Source of the DNA: Marinobacter daqiaonensis
Lineage (GTDB): Bacteria > Pseudomonadota > Gammaproteobacteria > Pseudomonadales > Oleiphilaceae
NCBI RefSeq assembly: GCF_900115285.1
Contig: NZ_FOYW01000001.1
Span: forward strand, 1,699,371-1,763,370
Length of the DNA stretch: 64,000 nucleotides
Direction: 5' to 3'
Shown here: one piece after another, positions 29,244 to 38,498 of the stretch
Position numbering within the stretch: position 1 is the stretch's first letter
Layout of the letters: the number at the start of each line of letters is the position of its first letter
Notes under the pieces: model-generated
Database searches by the model: none
Seen by the model: only the letters and a program-made list of their open reading frames with translations
What the model was told of the DNA's origin: nothing
Program-made: the position numbers and the translations under genes

Positions 29244-30401
29244 ATGACAGCGTCCAACTCCACACTATGCAGGTATCTGCTGGCGATGTCTATCGGACTG
29301 GTGCCACTAGCCACTCAGGCCGAGATATTGTTCGAGGAAAACTTCGACGATCAGCCCGACTACACCACAACCCTGCATACCACGGACACCGTGCAGGTAG
29401 CGGCCCAGGGTTATACCATTCCTCAGGACTGGACAGCTGTTTACCAGGGAACCGAGTGGTCACCGGAATTGGGCTTTCCGAATCAACATGCCTCTCACGA
29501 AATCCTGGCCAGAAATTCCGACAAAGCCAGAGGGGAGACAGGTAAGTCAATGGTAAATTGGCGGGAATCGGTAACCCAAGATAGCGGACGAATCCGATGG
29601 AATTCAGATAGCCAGTTAATCAAAGCTCCTATCGACGCGAACAATCCTGGAGGCACCGAGGAATTATACGTTGAGTTCTGGATTCGTTTTTCCGAGAACT
29701 GGTACCAAAGAGGACCATACGATGGGGGTTGGATGACAAAGATCTTCCGCGCTGCAAGCTGGACGCCAGGCGGAAACATGTTTAGCGGCGGCCAACGAGA
29801 TTTGGGTCCCATGTTCTACTGGGATTATAAAGCCGACAATTATGGCCTAAGGAATGTAACGGCATACCGTGGAGGCCCCCCTGCCAATGCATCGGGAACA
29901 GATAACTATAAAGTTTCCAGCGTAGAATCGTTTGGCGAGTCCGGCAACTATAACGCTTTGGATATTGCAGGCGAGGGTGTGGGAGGAACGGATCCCCAGC
30001 TTACTGATCAGATACACGGCGGCCTGCTCGCTGAGACCACAGATCTGGTTAGCCATGAAATGCTTTTCGGTCCCCCCACACATTGGACGAAGGTCGCCTT
30101 TTACTTGAAGATGAACTCAGCCCCGGGCGTTCCCGATGGAGTCCTGAGCCAATACATCAACGGCCACCGGATCAAGCATCACGACAATATTCCGTGGGTC
30201 GAGACCAACGAACAGAACATGATGGTTAAATGGAACCACTTCTCTATCGGTGGCAACGATTATTTTGCGCCAAAACCTAATGAAGAGAAGTTTGAAGACT
30301 GGTACGCCATCGACGACCTCGTTGTTATGTCCCATCTTCCTGAGTCACTGCAAATAGCAACTCCGAAACCCAGCCCCCCCTCCAATCTGGCTGTTCAATA
30401 G
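29244..30401 (+). CDS. Secreted protein of unknown function, jelly-roll-like
   Basis: Exported protein of 385 residues with a signal peptide cleaved near LATQA (residue 26). The mature part begins ILFEENFDDQPDY and has the pattern ELYVEFWIRFSENW, VAFYLKMNSAPGVPDG and WYAIDDLVVMSHLP. This resembles beta-jelly-roll polysaccharide lyase or laminin-G-type proteins, but I cannot assign a family or catalytic residues. It ends in PSPPSNLAVQ, the usual start of a fibronectin III domain, so it may be shortened. GAGGG precedes the ATG. It stands alone, convergent with the next operon. Confidence 0.75.
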   Translation: MTASNSTLCRYLLAMSIGLVPLATQAEILFEENFDDQPDYTTTLHTTDTVQVAAQGYTIPQDWTAVYQGTEWSPELGFPNQHASHEILARNSDKARGETGKSMVNWRESVTQDSGRIRWNSDSQLIKAPIDANNPGGTEELYVEFWIRFSENWYQRGPYDGGWMTKIFRAASWTPGGNMFSGGQRDLGPMFYWDYKADNYGLRNVTAYRGGPPANASGTDNYKVSSVESFGESGNYNALDIAGEGVGGTDPQLTDQIHGGLLAETTDLVSHEMLFGPPTHWTKVAFYLKMNSAPGVPDGVLSQYINGHRIKHHDNIPWVETNEQNMMVKWNHFSIGGNDYFAPKPNEEKFEDWYAIDDLVVMSHLPESLQIATPKPSPPSNLAVQ

Positions 30402-30438
30402 GCCAATAGGCCAATGGGTTGCCGGACCGATGGCATAC

Positions 30439-30466
30439 AGGCGCTCTGATTTTTTCAGAGCGCCTG
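30439..30466. terminator. Bidirectional terminator hairpin
   Basis: A perfect 12-base stem (CAGGCGCTCTGA at 30439-30450 with TCAGAGCGCCTG at 30455-30466, TTTT loop) lies between the convergent genes ending at 30401 and 30470. It is suited to stop transcription from both sides. Confidence 0.75.
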
Positions 30467-30469
30467 AAC

Positions 30470-31438
30470 TCATGCCTGGCGAGTCTCAGGAAAACGGCCA
30501 TAGTCGATTAGTCCCTTAACAACCCCAAGCGACCGACTGCCCAGATAAAGGCAATCAAGGACATACACTGGCATAAGAGACTTCAGGCCGACGGCAATAC
30601 TTGGTTTCGCCCGAAGCATCCTTTTGGCACTGAGAATCGCCGGCATCGTGAGCAGCAATGCCGTCAACCCCAGCGATACGGAAGGATACGCAATGACACT
30701 AATCACCAATGCAGAAAGCAACACCAGGAAAGATAGCGCCAAGTAAAAAACCGGATCTCTAACCGATTTCCTGATGTTTCTGATGTAATTCTCAGCATGC
30801 CACACCTGCCGCCTCGAAAAGGCACCGACTGTTTTGGCATTACCCATGTGAACAACGGACAGTTCTTTACGGATCGATATTGTCAATCCCGTCGATTCAA
30901 GTGATTGTGAAAGCTCTGTGTCTTCTCCTGAGCTGACATCCTCCCTGAAGGCGCCAGTATCGAGAAAGTCGCTTTTCCATATAAAAATGCAACTCCCCAT
31001 AAGATCTTTCTGCTGTCGCGTGTTTTCACCATGATCGTTAAGGAGCCAATACTTTTCGACCCAGGTAGGATTGTCGCCAGATTTCAGCCCCCCGCCAAAC
31101 ACATGACCTGGATTCTTTTTCAAAAGGTTCACACCGTTCTCTATCCAGCTTTTGTCGAAGAGACAGTCCGAGTCGGTACAGATGAGAATTTCTCCCCGCG
31201 CCTGAAACGCGCCATGATTTCTGACCGCACCAACATTGACGCCAACCTTCTCCAGAACCTTGTCAGCATACCGCCTGGCAATCGTCACGGTGTCGTCCTC
31301 TGAACCATTGTCCACCACGATGATTTCATAGCTATCACGGGGATAGGACTGGTCCGTCAGGGACATCAAACATTGTTCAATGGATTCTTCCTCATTCAGG
31401 GCAGGAATCACGATCGAGCAGAAGGGGGTATTAACCAT
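30470..31438 (-). CDS. Glycosyltransferase family 2 protein
   Basis: 322-residue GT-A glycosyltransferase with membrane anchor. The N-terminal catalytic domain has SIVIPALNEEESIEQCL, VVDNGSEDDT and the metal-binding TDSD (Asp89, Asp91). Two hydrophobic helices lie around 235-285. It probably adds a sugar to a lipid-linked or polymer acceptor. It is the last gene of a five-gene minus-strand module and overlaps the CapA-like gene by eight bases. A shared hairpin terminator follows. Donor and acceptor are unknown. Confidence 0.88.
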   Translation of the reverse strand: MVNTPFCSIVIPALNEEESIEQCLMSLTDQSYPRDSYEIIVVDNGSEDDTVTIARRYADKVLEKVGVNVGAVRNHGAFQARGEILICTDSDCLFDKSWIENGVNLLKKNPGHVFGGGLKSGDNPTWVEKYWLLNDHGENTRQQKDLMGSCIFIWKSDFLDTGAFREDVSSGEDTELSQSLESTGLTISIRKELSVVHMGNAKTVGAFSRRQVWHAENYIRNIRKSVRDPVFYLALSFLVLLSALVISVIAYPSVSLGLTALLLTMPAILSAKRMLRAKPSIAVGLKSLMPVYVLDCLYLGSRSLGVVKGLIDYGRFPETRQA

Positions 31439-32453
31439 GGCTGTGAACCACCACAGCCGGTCTCGTGAAGGGAAGCATCTTTCTCATGAAGAATTTCGCC
31501 TTCAATGAGGTGTCCCCCTTAAGAAGGTTAGCGAAAAAGTACTTCAGCTTTCTGACTTGCTCGCCCGCCATATCATCGCCCAGATCATAGAGTCTGGCCT
31601 CCGGGGATACAGCAACCGGAGCATGAACGGGCGTGGGAAGACATCCATTACGCTCGATGGTTACTGGATGAACCTGCGCTGTGACAGGTTCATTCTCAAG
31701 CTGAACATCCAGTATTCCGGTTTTGAGGAGCCGTTGATCCCAGCACAGGTCGAACACGAAATTGCCGAGGGAAGGGGCACAAACTGTTTCGCCTTCCTGC
31801 CATACCTCATAAAAGAGGTGCGGATGACTGCCGATAATCCCTCGCACACCCGCCTGACTCAATTCACTGATCAGCTCCCGCTGGTAGTCCATAGGGACGG
31901 TGGATGACTCCAAACCCCAATGCAGCATGACAAACAGGTGATCGACGTTTGGCACCGAGGCTTTTACTCTTTCCAAAAATTCGGTGTCGAGCCTCTGATA
32001 GCTTACCTGTCTCTTATCGGTGTTATCTGGAACGTCGGACGCGGCCAGAAAGCCCAATGTTTTGCCCCCGACCTCCAGAACAGTCAGCTCCTGCTGATTC
32101 AGCCCGACCGCCTCGACGCCGGCTTCCGTGAGGGCGCGGACCGTCTCGTCGAACCCTTCTCTCCCGTGTTGCACCGTGTGATTGTTTGCCACCTGCAATA
32201 CGCTGAAACCGACTTCCGAGAGGAGTTTTGCGTGCTTTGGGTGTCCTCGCAACACAACCCGCTCAGGATCATCTGGGTCAAAGTTGTGGGTGGTAAGAGG
32301 CGCCTCCAGGTTACCCACAACCAGGTCAGCCTGGCCAAACAATTCCCTCACCCTTGCGAAGACATCGGAATGCTCAAGATAGGTACCAGGGCCATGGCCA
32401 AAGGAGGTGTAGTATTCTCCAAGGTTAATGTCGCCAACAAACATGATCCGCAT
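31431..32453 (-). CDS. CapA family metallophosphatase-like protein
   Basis: 340-residue protein of the CapA/PgsA (poly-gamma-glutamate capsule) family, which has a calcineurin-like metallophosphatase fold. Likely metal ligands are visible: GDINLG (Asp8), VVGNLEAPL (Asn48), ANNHT (Asn91, His92), MLHWG (His178) and GSHPH (His210, His212). It begins directly with the catalytic domain, with no signal peptide or anchor, unlike many CapA proteins, so it may be cytoplasmic. It lies between the CapK-like ligase and the GT2. No CapB or CapC homologue is nearby, so poly-gamma-glutamate synthesis is unlikely. The substrate is unknown. Confidence 0.85.
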   Translation of the reverse strand: MRIMFVGDINLGEYYTSFGHGPGTYLEHSDVFARVRELFGQADLVVGNLEAPLTTHNFDPDDPERVVLRGHPKHAKLLSEVGFSVLQVANNHTVQHGREGFDETVRALTEAGVEAVGLNQQELTVLEVGGKTLGFLAASDVPDNTDKRQVSYQRLDTEFLERVKASVPNVDHLFVMLHWGLESSTVPMDYQRELISELSQAGVRGIIGSHPHLFYEVWQEGETVCAPSLGNFVFDLCWDQRLLKTGILDVQLENEPVTAQVHPVTIERNGCLPTPVHAPVAVSPEARLYDLGDDMAGEQVRKLKYFFANLLKGDTSLKAKFFMRKMLPFTRPAVVVHSHG

Positions 32454-32512
32454 AACATTCCCTTTCTAAGTAACGGCTCTTCCAAAACCCCGCTTCCCCC
32501 CGGTCAGCCCTT

Positions 32513-33874
32513 TTACCGGTAGTAATTCTGAACCACCATTTTATACTTCCCGTTGGCTTCCGGCGGAATATCGTCGACAAACTCAGTGGTTATTTTCAAG
32601 GACTCCCCGAGCATTTTTTTCAGTTCCCAGATCATGAATTTTTCGCCTTCGGGGTTAAAGTCCGGTCGCTTCACCAGTTTGACCCGAACGGCATCGGCAC
32701 AGTCCTGAATGATCTGGGCATTTTTGATGCCCTCCAGATATTCAAAGGCTATGGCAATGGCCGCGGTGGGAACCTGCTTGTCGCCGTTGGCAATAATAGC
32801 GCCGACCTTCCCGTGTAATTGCTTGAGAACGGCGGTTTCACGGCCACACTGGCAGGCCTCATCGGCCACTTCCCCAAGATCACCGATCCTGTACCGGATC
32901 AACGGCATGGCGTCATTCAGGAGCGTTGTGACGATCAACTCACCTTCACCTTCCCGGCGTAACTCTCCTGATTCGGTCAGCACTTCGACAATGCCGTACT
33001 CTGGTTCAATATGCATCTTTCCATACTGGCACTCGGAGGCAAAGACGACGGATTCCGCTGATCCGTACTGATCAAACACACGGCAGGCGAACGCTTTTTC
33101 AATGGTTTTCCGATGGAAGTCGGAAAAACTTTCGGAACTGGTACTGACTCCCGTCAGCTGGAAATTCAGGTCAACCTCATTGTTAACGATGTACTCAGCA
33201 AGCCGGTAAATGCTCAGCGGATAACCTTCGATTATTTTTGGCTGAAACTCGTTCAGTTTTCTTACATAGTGGGGAAGGTTTTCTTCACTCATATGATATG
33301 AGGAAAATACGAGCTGCCGATCCCTGGCGTTGTAACGCCAGAACGGAGGGGCGTCGTCGTCAGGTTCCTGTATCTTGCGACCGACGAACGATGCCTTTCT
33401 GTCTCCGATTTCAAAATCCATTCCGCGGTAGAACGACTGCCAGAATGCATAGGTCTTCTGACGAATCGCCTTGGAGATACAGACCTTCAAAGGGCTTGCG
33501 GAACTGCCGCCGGTATACAGCGCGATCAGGTCGTCGGGTTTGTACTTCTCGTTAACAAACTGCTCACCATGGAGGGCGACCTCCTGCCGCTCAAGCAAGG
33601 GAAACGCCGATAACTCTGGCCGGGAAATATTCAGGTTCCTGTAGTAGGGAACGTTTTCCATGGCGTTCTGGAGAGTTATGGTCAACTGATCTTCAACAAT
33701 ACCGGCCATTTGGTCGGCAGGTTTGAACTTGTTCTCTTCCAGATGGCGCAGATACGAGGAGTACACGCCGCCATAACGGCGCTGGTGTTCAAGCACTCCA
33801 TAGGTACTGACCAGGAGGTTCTGTAGCCATACAGGGGATGCGAGGTATAGACGTTCCGGCAAGTGACTCTTCAT
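32513..33874 (-). CDS. CapK / phenylacetate-CoA ligase family protein
   Basis: 453-residue adenylate-forming enzyme. It has the glycine/serine-rich nucleotide loop TGGSSASP (121-128), followed by YGSAESV and the YRIGDLGEV motif that contacts the adenylate. A cysteine-rich CQCG near residue 345 resembles the zinc site of PaaK-like ligases. In surface polysaccharide clusters such CapK-type proteins are thought to activate a carboxylic acid for transfer to the glycan; this is family context, not shown here. It overlaps the acyltransferase gene upstream by four bases, which supports a linked activation-transfer step. Confidence 0.87.
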   Translation of the reverse strand: MKSHLPERLYLASPVWLQNLLVSTYGVLEHQRRYGGVYSSYLRHLEENKFKPADQMAGIVEDQLTITLQNAMENVPYYRNLNISRPELSAFPLLERQEVALHGEQFVNEKYKPDDLIALYTGGSSASPLKVCISKAIRQKTYAFWQSFYRGMDFEIGDRKASFVGRKIQEPDDDAPPFWRYNARDRQLVFSSYHMSEENLPHYVRKLNEFQPKIIEGYPLSIYRLAEYIVNNEVDLNFQLTGVSTSSESFSDFHRKTIEKAFACRVFDQYGSAESVVFASECQYGKMHIEPEYGIVEVLTESGELRREGEGELIVTTLLNDAMPLIRYRIGDLGEVADEACQCGRETAVLKQLHGKVGAIIANGDKQVPTAAIAIAFEYLEGIKNAQIIQDCADAVRVKLVKRPDFNPEGEKFMIWELKKMLGESLKITTEFVDDIPPEANGKYKMVVQNYYR

Positions 33875-34494
33875 ATTTCATCCTTGGGCAACTGCTCATC
33901 GTCACCAAATCGGTTCCTGACCTGCCTGGCCGGATTTCCAGCCAGAATGGCGCCTTCCACACCTTCATGTTTTACCAGAACACTGCCGGACGCAAGTATG
34001 CAATGATCAGCGATGTCCGCCATGACAATGGCACCGTTACCGAGCCAGCAGTCCTCACCGATGCGGATCTTCTCATAGTGGCCGCCCTGCTCCTGAATCG
34101 GCCGCCCGGTATCGGCGAAGTCGTGCTGGCGGCTGCCACTGAGAACATGGACGCCGCTGCCAATCAGGGTGTTCTCACCAATCGAGCACATACCAATATT
34201 GCACTGGGGCCCGATATAGACGCCCTTGCTTATCGTGGTATTCCGGTGTGACAGAACGGTCAGAAAACCGACTGAGATCTCATCAGATGTGCCTTGGCAC
34301 GCCAGTCGATAAAAGGAAGCCCGCAGGTAGATCCCGGTCTTGCCGGGAATCAGACTGAAGGCCTGGGAAAACGACTGAAAGGTGCCATCAGCGTTGCCTG
34401 CCAGACTGAGCAAACGATACACAGCGTAAACCGGAAGCACGAGGATCAGGAACAGAGACTTCACGAATCGTTTCAGTAGCGTTCGCAAGTTCAT
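33871..34494 (-). CDS. Hexapeptide-repeat acyltransferase
   Basis: 207-residue left-handed beta-helix acyltransferase of the WcaF/Vat type. An N-terminal hydrophobic helix (about 12-32) is followed by hexapeptide turns such as ISKGVYIGPQCNIGMCSIGENTLIGSGVHV and IGEDCWLGNGAIVMADI, with the catalytic-type His in SRQHDF. It probably transfers an acyl group to a sugar. It overlaps the lyase-like gene upstream and the CapK gene downstream by four bases each, so the three are translationally coupled. Confidence 0.88.
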   Translation of the reverse strand: MNLRTLLKRFVKSLFLILVLPVYAVYRLLSLAGNADGTFQSFSQAFSLIPGKTGIYLRASFYRLACQGTSDEISVGFLTVLSHRNTTISKGVYIGPQCNIGMCSIGENTLIGSGVHVLSGSRQHDFADTGRPIQEQGGHYEKIRIGEDCWLGNGAIVMADIADHCILASGSVLVKHEGVEGAILAGNPARQVRNRFGDDEQLPKDEI

Positions 34495-37145
34495 GTTCGA
34501 TCCAGTCGGGCATCAAGCCATGCCTTTTCCCGGCCCGGCCGAAACGTCCGGATGCCCCGCAACAGGCGTTGCGTCATCCGGGCCATCAGTGTGGCCCAGG
34601 TCAGCCGGGGCTCGCTCAGGGTCAGGCTATCCATTTCCCCATTCAGGTTATCCGCCGTTGTCGAGCCGGTGGCCGGTTCCAGATGTTGGGGCCCGTAATT
34701 CTGCATCAGAATGATCAGGATTCGAGCGTACCGGGCCTCGTCACTCGCCTCGAGCCGGTTGCAGACGTAATCCAGCCATTCAGTGCCTTTCGCATAATAC
34801 GCCTCTGCGTCAGAGCCGCTAAGGTTCGCCGCCTGAAACATCAGCATGGCCTTACGCACGTCCTGGGCAACCCAGGTGTCATTCGCAAACTCGAGCTGAT
34901 CCGGATCCGCCAGGAAAGGCCGTTCATGGGCCTTCATCCACTCGGCATACCGGAGGAAGGAGCGGAGAGCATACCGATAGGGCTCATCCTGCTCGCCAAG
35001 CTCATCTTTCAGAGCAATATAGCGGACAATGCTTGCCAGCAGAATCAGGTAGGACCAACCAGTTTCCACATTCAGCAGGTCGCGCTCATCGATATTGTCG
35101 TTGGGGTGAATGGTGTTCCTGATAACCGCTTCGGCCTGCTGTAGCCAGCCATGTTCCGGCTGTAACAACCAGGCGTCGAGCAAAGCGTTCAGGTAGTTGC
35201 CGGTACCGCGGGTAAACGGGTAGCGGTGAGCCAGGGGCTTCTCTCCCCTGGTCAAGGCCCGTAATTTCGGCAACTCGTTCTTCTTCAGCGCCAACAGCTG
35301 CTCCAGAAGCCCCCCCTGCCCCTCATGGGCGGAAGTCATCCACCGCGCCAACTGCAGCACTGCGTCACGGGACGACTCAGCACCCGTAAGGTAATAATGA
35401 TAGAGCAGACCAGTGGTGTAACAGTGCTCTGAAGCGGGGCCGCCCCCCGTCTGACCGGGCGTGGAGCTGGTGTCGTTGTGGCGGGTAAACGTTCGATGGG
35501 TGGCGGTATGGGCATCCAGATAATGATCCGTATGCCAGAACAGCCCTCCGTTATACTCTGCCCGATCTTCCTGCGTATGGTAGATATCAATGTCTGTCAC
35601 ATGCCTGGCAAGATCATCCATCAGCTCAAACCAGCGCCGGTCACCGGTCAGGGCAAACTGCCGGGCGAAACCGTATATGGCATCGTATTGATTGTTGTAA
35701 TGGGAGATCAGCGGTGCCTCACCGGGCTCCTGGTAATGCGTTTCGTGGTCGGCGAACACATCTCCGAAGTTCCGCCAGCCATACTCGTCAATGACCTCTC
35801 GCTTGGCAAAGAAATTCCAGGGGCCATCCAGACCCTGCCGGATAAGGGCGTCCAGAGCCCCCGGTGCCATGCCCGACCTGAACCATGGGAACGCTCCTGT
35901 CCGTTCGAAATGTGAGGAGTCAATAACCGGAACCAGCGGTGCCTGCGTCCAGAGCAGTGCGTCCGGATCGTCACCGTAATGGAGGTAAGCGGTCTGGGTT
36001 TTCCTTTCTCCCCCTTGCAGCTCGTAGGGCCCTGCGGTGTCCGCGGGGAAGAGACCAAGGGTAAGGCGATTGGCGTCAACCGAAAGTGACGAAGGGAAAT
36101 TCTGCCAGAACCGGCCGATACTGGCCTGGACACTCCCATCCCGGCCCGTCAGGCCTGCTACCGGTGTGGCGCGCTTGCCACGGGAAACGCATTGGTCCCC
36201 AGAGCAGACCTGGTAACCGCAAAACCGGACCGAGCTTTCACCAAGGGCGTCATTGTGGTTGGGACTGCCCCAGTTCTCGCCACCACTGGAATCCTGGTAA
36301 AGCGTCAGACCATCGGCGGAGTCTTCCACCGGGGCATCATGAATCTCTGGTCTCAGCCAGACTCTATCGCTACCTGGATTCATGACTTCGATTTCTAGAG
36401 ACCTGAAATGGACAGACCCGGGGTCGCCTAAATCCCAAAGACCGCCGGAATGCTGGGCCCGTTTCGGGTTGTGGACGCGGGTTTCGACCGAAACCGTGTC
36501 GCAGTTGGCAAGAAAATATAGATAGCATTCAAAGCGAGCCAGGAGAGAGCCGTCGGCTCTATACCAACAGCCCTCAGCTCCCAGGGTCAGCGAAAGTTCG
36601 CCCTGCTGCCTGACTTTCCAGCCACCGGCCAGTCTGGCGTGACACTCTTGGCCATCCTTATCTGTAAGGACTATCTCATGATCCTTACAGCTCCCATTGG
36701 TCGTGTTCTGTTGAATTGACCATCGAAGGCCATTCAGTTCGACTCGAGCTTCAAACGTGTCGGTATTTACAAGCACAGCGGTCGTTGTCGACTTTATGCG
36801 AACCGGTGATATCGCGGCATGACCGGAAGTCGCGGAGTCATGGCAACGGAGATGCAATGTCAGTTGCTCACCGGCTTCCATATCCAGCACGACGCACACC
36901 CGAAGCCAACGGGGGCTCCCGTCTTGCCAATAGGCTATCGAGTCAGCCTGACAGGGTACCGGCATGCCGGTTTGGGGGTTGTAGAGTACGAAACTGCCGC
37001 TGGAATTCCCCTGCCCTTTTTGCACAGGAATTCCAAAGTGCACAACCTCGCCTTTGCGTGCAAGGCCGCGGTCTTCCTTGATATGAATGGCTATGGGTTC
37101 CATGTGCTGCCTGGTGCCTGACTCCAAAACTCCATTGATGACCAA
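34491..37145 (-). CDS. YetA / PcRGLX-like protein (rhamnogalacturonan-lyase-like)
   Basis: Large 884-residue protein. The N-terminal part (HFGIPVQKGQ, then YWQDGSPRWLRV) resembles the RIFT-barrel domain of the exo-rhamnogalacturonan lyase / YetA family. The C-terminal half is alpha-helical and looks like an alpha/alpha toroid (FARQFALTGDRRWFELMDDL, then LLYHYYLTG). No signal peptide is visible, which is unusual for a lyase. The TTG at 37145 is preferred, with GGAGG eight bases upstream; an ATG lies at 37103. First gene of the five-gene module. Catalytic residues could not be identified. Confidence 0.65.
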   Translation of the reverse strand: MVINGVLESGTRQHMEPIAIHIKEDRGLARKGEVVHFGIPVQKGQGNSSGSFVLYNPQTGMPVPCQADSIAYWQDGSPRWLRVCVVLDMEAGEQLTLHLRCHDSATSGHAAISPVRIKSTTTAVLVNTDTFEARVELNGLRWSIQQNTTNGSCKDHEIVLTDKDGQECHARLAGGWKVRQQGELSLTLGAEGCWYRADGSLLARFECYLYFLANCDTVSVETRVHNPKRAQHSGGLWDLGDPGSVHFRSLEIEVMNPGSDRVWLRPEIHDAPVEDSADGLTLYQDSSGGENWGSPNHNDALGESSVRFCGYQVCSGDQCVSRGKRATPVAGLTGRDGSVQASIGRFWQNFPSSLSVDANRLTLGLFPADTAGPYELQGGERKTQTAYLHYGDDPDALLWTQAPLVPVIDSSHFERTGAFPWFRSGMAPGALDALIRQGLDGPWNFFAKREVIDEYGWRNFGDVFADHETHYQEPGEAPLISHYNNQYDAIYGFARQFALTGDRRWFELMDDLARHVTDIDIYHTQEDRAEYNGGLFWHTDHYLDAHTATHRTFTRHNDTSSTPGQTGGGPASEHCYTTGLLYHYYLTGAESSRDAVLQLARWMTSAHEGQGGLLEQLLALKKNELPKLRALTRGEKPLAHRYPFTRGTGNYLNALLDAWLLQPEHGWLQQAEAVIRNTIHPNDNIDERDLLNVETGWSYLILLASIVRYIALKDELGEQDEPYRYALRSFLRYAEWMKAHERPFLADPDQLEFANDTWVAQDVRKAMLMFQAANLSGSDAEAYYAKGTEWLDYVCNRLEASDEARYARILIILMQNYGPQHLEPATGSTTADNLNGEMDSLTLSEPRLTWATLMARMTQRLLRGIRTFRPGREKAWLDARLDRT

Positions 37146-37569
37146 GGATACTGCCTCCGGGCAGGAACATAAAGTGGCTTCTCTCCTCAGAAAAGGAAGA
37201 CCACAGTACGCTGGCCAGAGAACCTAAAACGCCCTCCCCAAAATGATCTTCACGGCAGTCCCGCTTTTGTGTTAGTTTCACATATACTATTTTCGCAGTC
37301 CGGGCTCATTGCCGAATAACACGAAATCGTTTATAAAATAGCTTCCGCCCCAAACACTTATAAGAGACCAAGGTATCAAGACTAGTCCGCAGGCTTCCAC
37401 GCAAGAAACAAACCTGGGATCTCGGCGATATCGCTGTCAACGAACAAGTAGGACTGAGAACCATCTTTTGAAAAACACCGGAATAGTTGAAAAAATCCGT
37501 TCAACCAGTATTTGAAAGTCACCCTCAGCCGCATTTACACAGAAAATATCCGATCATGGAGAGACAGGA
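37146..37569. other. Divergent intergenic region
   Basis: 424 bases between the divergent lyase-like gene (minus) and the sulfotransferase gene (plus). It must hold promoters for both, but I find no convincing -35/-10 pair. No coding potential, repeat or terminator was recognised. Confidence 0.4.
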
Positions 37570-38424
37570 ATGAAACCAAATTTTTTTATCATTGGCGCGG
37601 CTCGATCAGGGACCACAAGCCTGTACCTTTATCTTGAACAGCATCCAGACATCTACTTCTCGGACGTGAAGGAATTGAATTTTTTCTCAAATCCAAGATT
37701 CTGGTCCAAGGGCGTCAAGTGGTATGAGTCAAGATTCAGGCCCAAGAAACACGTTAGTCGAATCGGAGAAGCCTCTACAAGCTATACACGCGCACCTTTT
37801 TTCAAGGATGTCCCTAAGGAAATTTCCAATTACGCTCCAGATTCTAAGCTGATCTATATTGTCCGTAACCCAATAGACAGATTCATTTCACATTATTTAC
37901 ACCGAGTTCAGCTTGGCCAGGAAACACGGGGAATATCGGAAATCATCCCCAACCTGGAAAATGAGCCATTTGCATGGCAGGGTCGATACCACTACCAGCT
38001 TGAACAATTCCTGAATTTTTTCAAGGATGATCAGGTCTGCGTTATATCAATGGAGAATTTGAAACAGTCGCCGGAAGATTTGATGAAAAAAGTTTTCCAA
38101 TTCCTTGAGATTGATGATCAGTTCTCGGTAAAAAAATCAGGCACTGTCTTTAACGCCAACCAAAATACCACAAGAAAATCAAAACTGGGGTTAGCGCTAC
38201 TTTCAATTTACAGGCGAAACCTTCGCCAGAGAGCCCTACCTTACAGATTGAAGCGAATGATTGAATCTACCGCTGAGATCGGATCGACAAAAATCGAAAA
38301 GCCGATACTAAGCAATGAAGAGTATGAGGCTTTACGGGACTTCTACGAACAAGACTCCGCTAAGCTCCATGAAAAATTCGGAATTTCTACTCAGCACTGG
38401 TTTAAACTGCCCACTGAAAGCTGA
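37570..38424 (+). CDS. Sulfotransferase domain protein
   Basis: 284-residue cytoplasmic sulfotransferase that would move sulfate from PAPS to a carbohydrate. The 5'-phosphosulfate loop IIGAARSGTTSLY (7-19) and the 3'-phosphate motif IYIVRNPIDRFISHYLH (about 96-112) are both present, similar to heparan-type sulfotransferases. It is AT-rich compared with the genes around it and is the only plus-strand gene between two minus-strand operons, which suggests separate acquisition. A ribosome-binding site (GGAGA) precedes the ATG. Confidence 0.9.
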   Translation: MKPNFFIIGAARSGTTSLYLYLEQHPDIYFSDVKELNFFSNPRFWSKGVKWYESRFRPKKHVSRIGEASTSYTRAPFFKDVPKEISNYAPDSKLIYIVRNPIDRFISHYLHRVQLGQETRGISEIIPNLENEPFAWQGRYHYQLEQFLNFFKDDQVCVISMENLKQSPEDLMKKVFQFLEIDDQFSVKKSGTVFNANQNTTRKSKLGLALLSIYRRNLRQRALPYRLKRMIESTAEIGSTKIEKPILSNEEYEALRDFYEQDSAKLHEKFGISTQHWFKLPTES

Positions 38425-38498
38425 TGGCCCAGGTTTCGGGTTCGGAACCATTGCCAGAATTCCGAGTGTGTGGTACCTACTACAGTTGATCCGGGTAA

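Noticed and set aside
31431..32453. Poly-gamma-glutamate capsule synthesis, suggested by the CapA-like protein
   Set aside because: No CapB ligase or CapC partner is present, and the CapA-like protein lacks a membrane anchor. The neighbours point to glycan modification.
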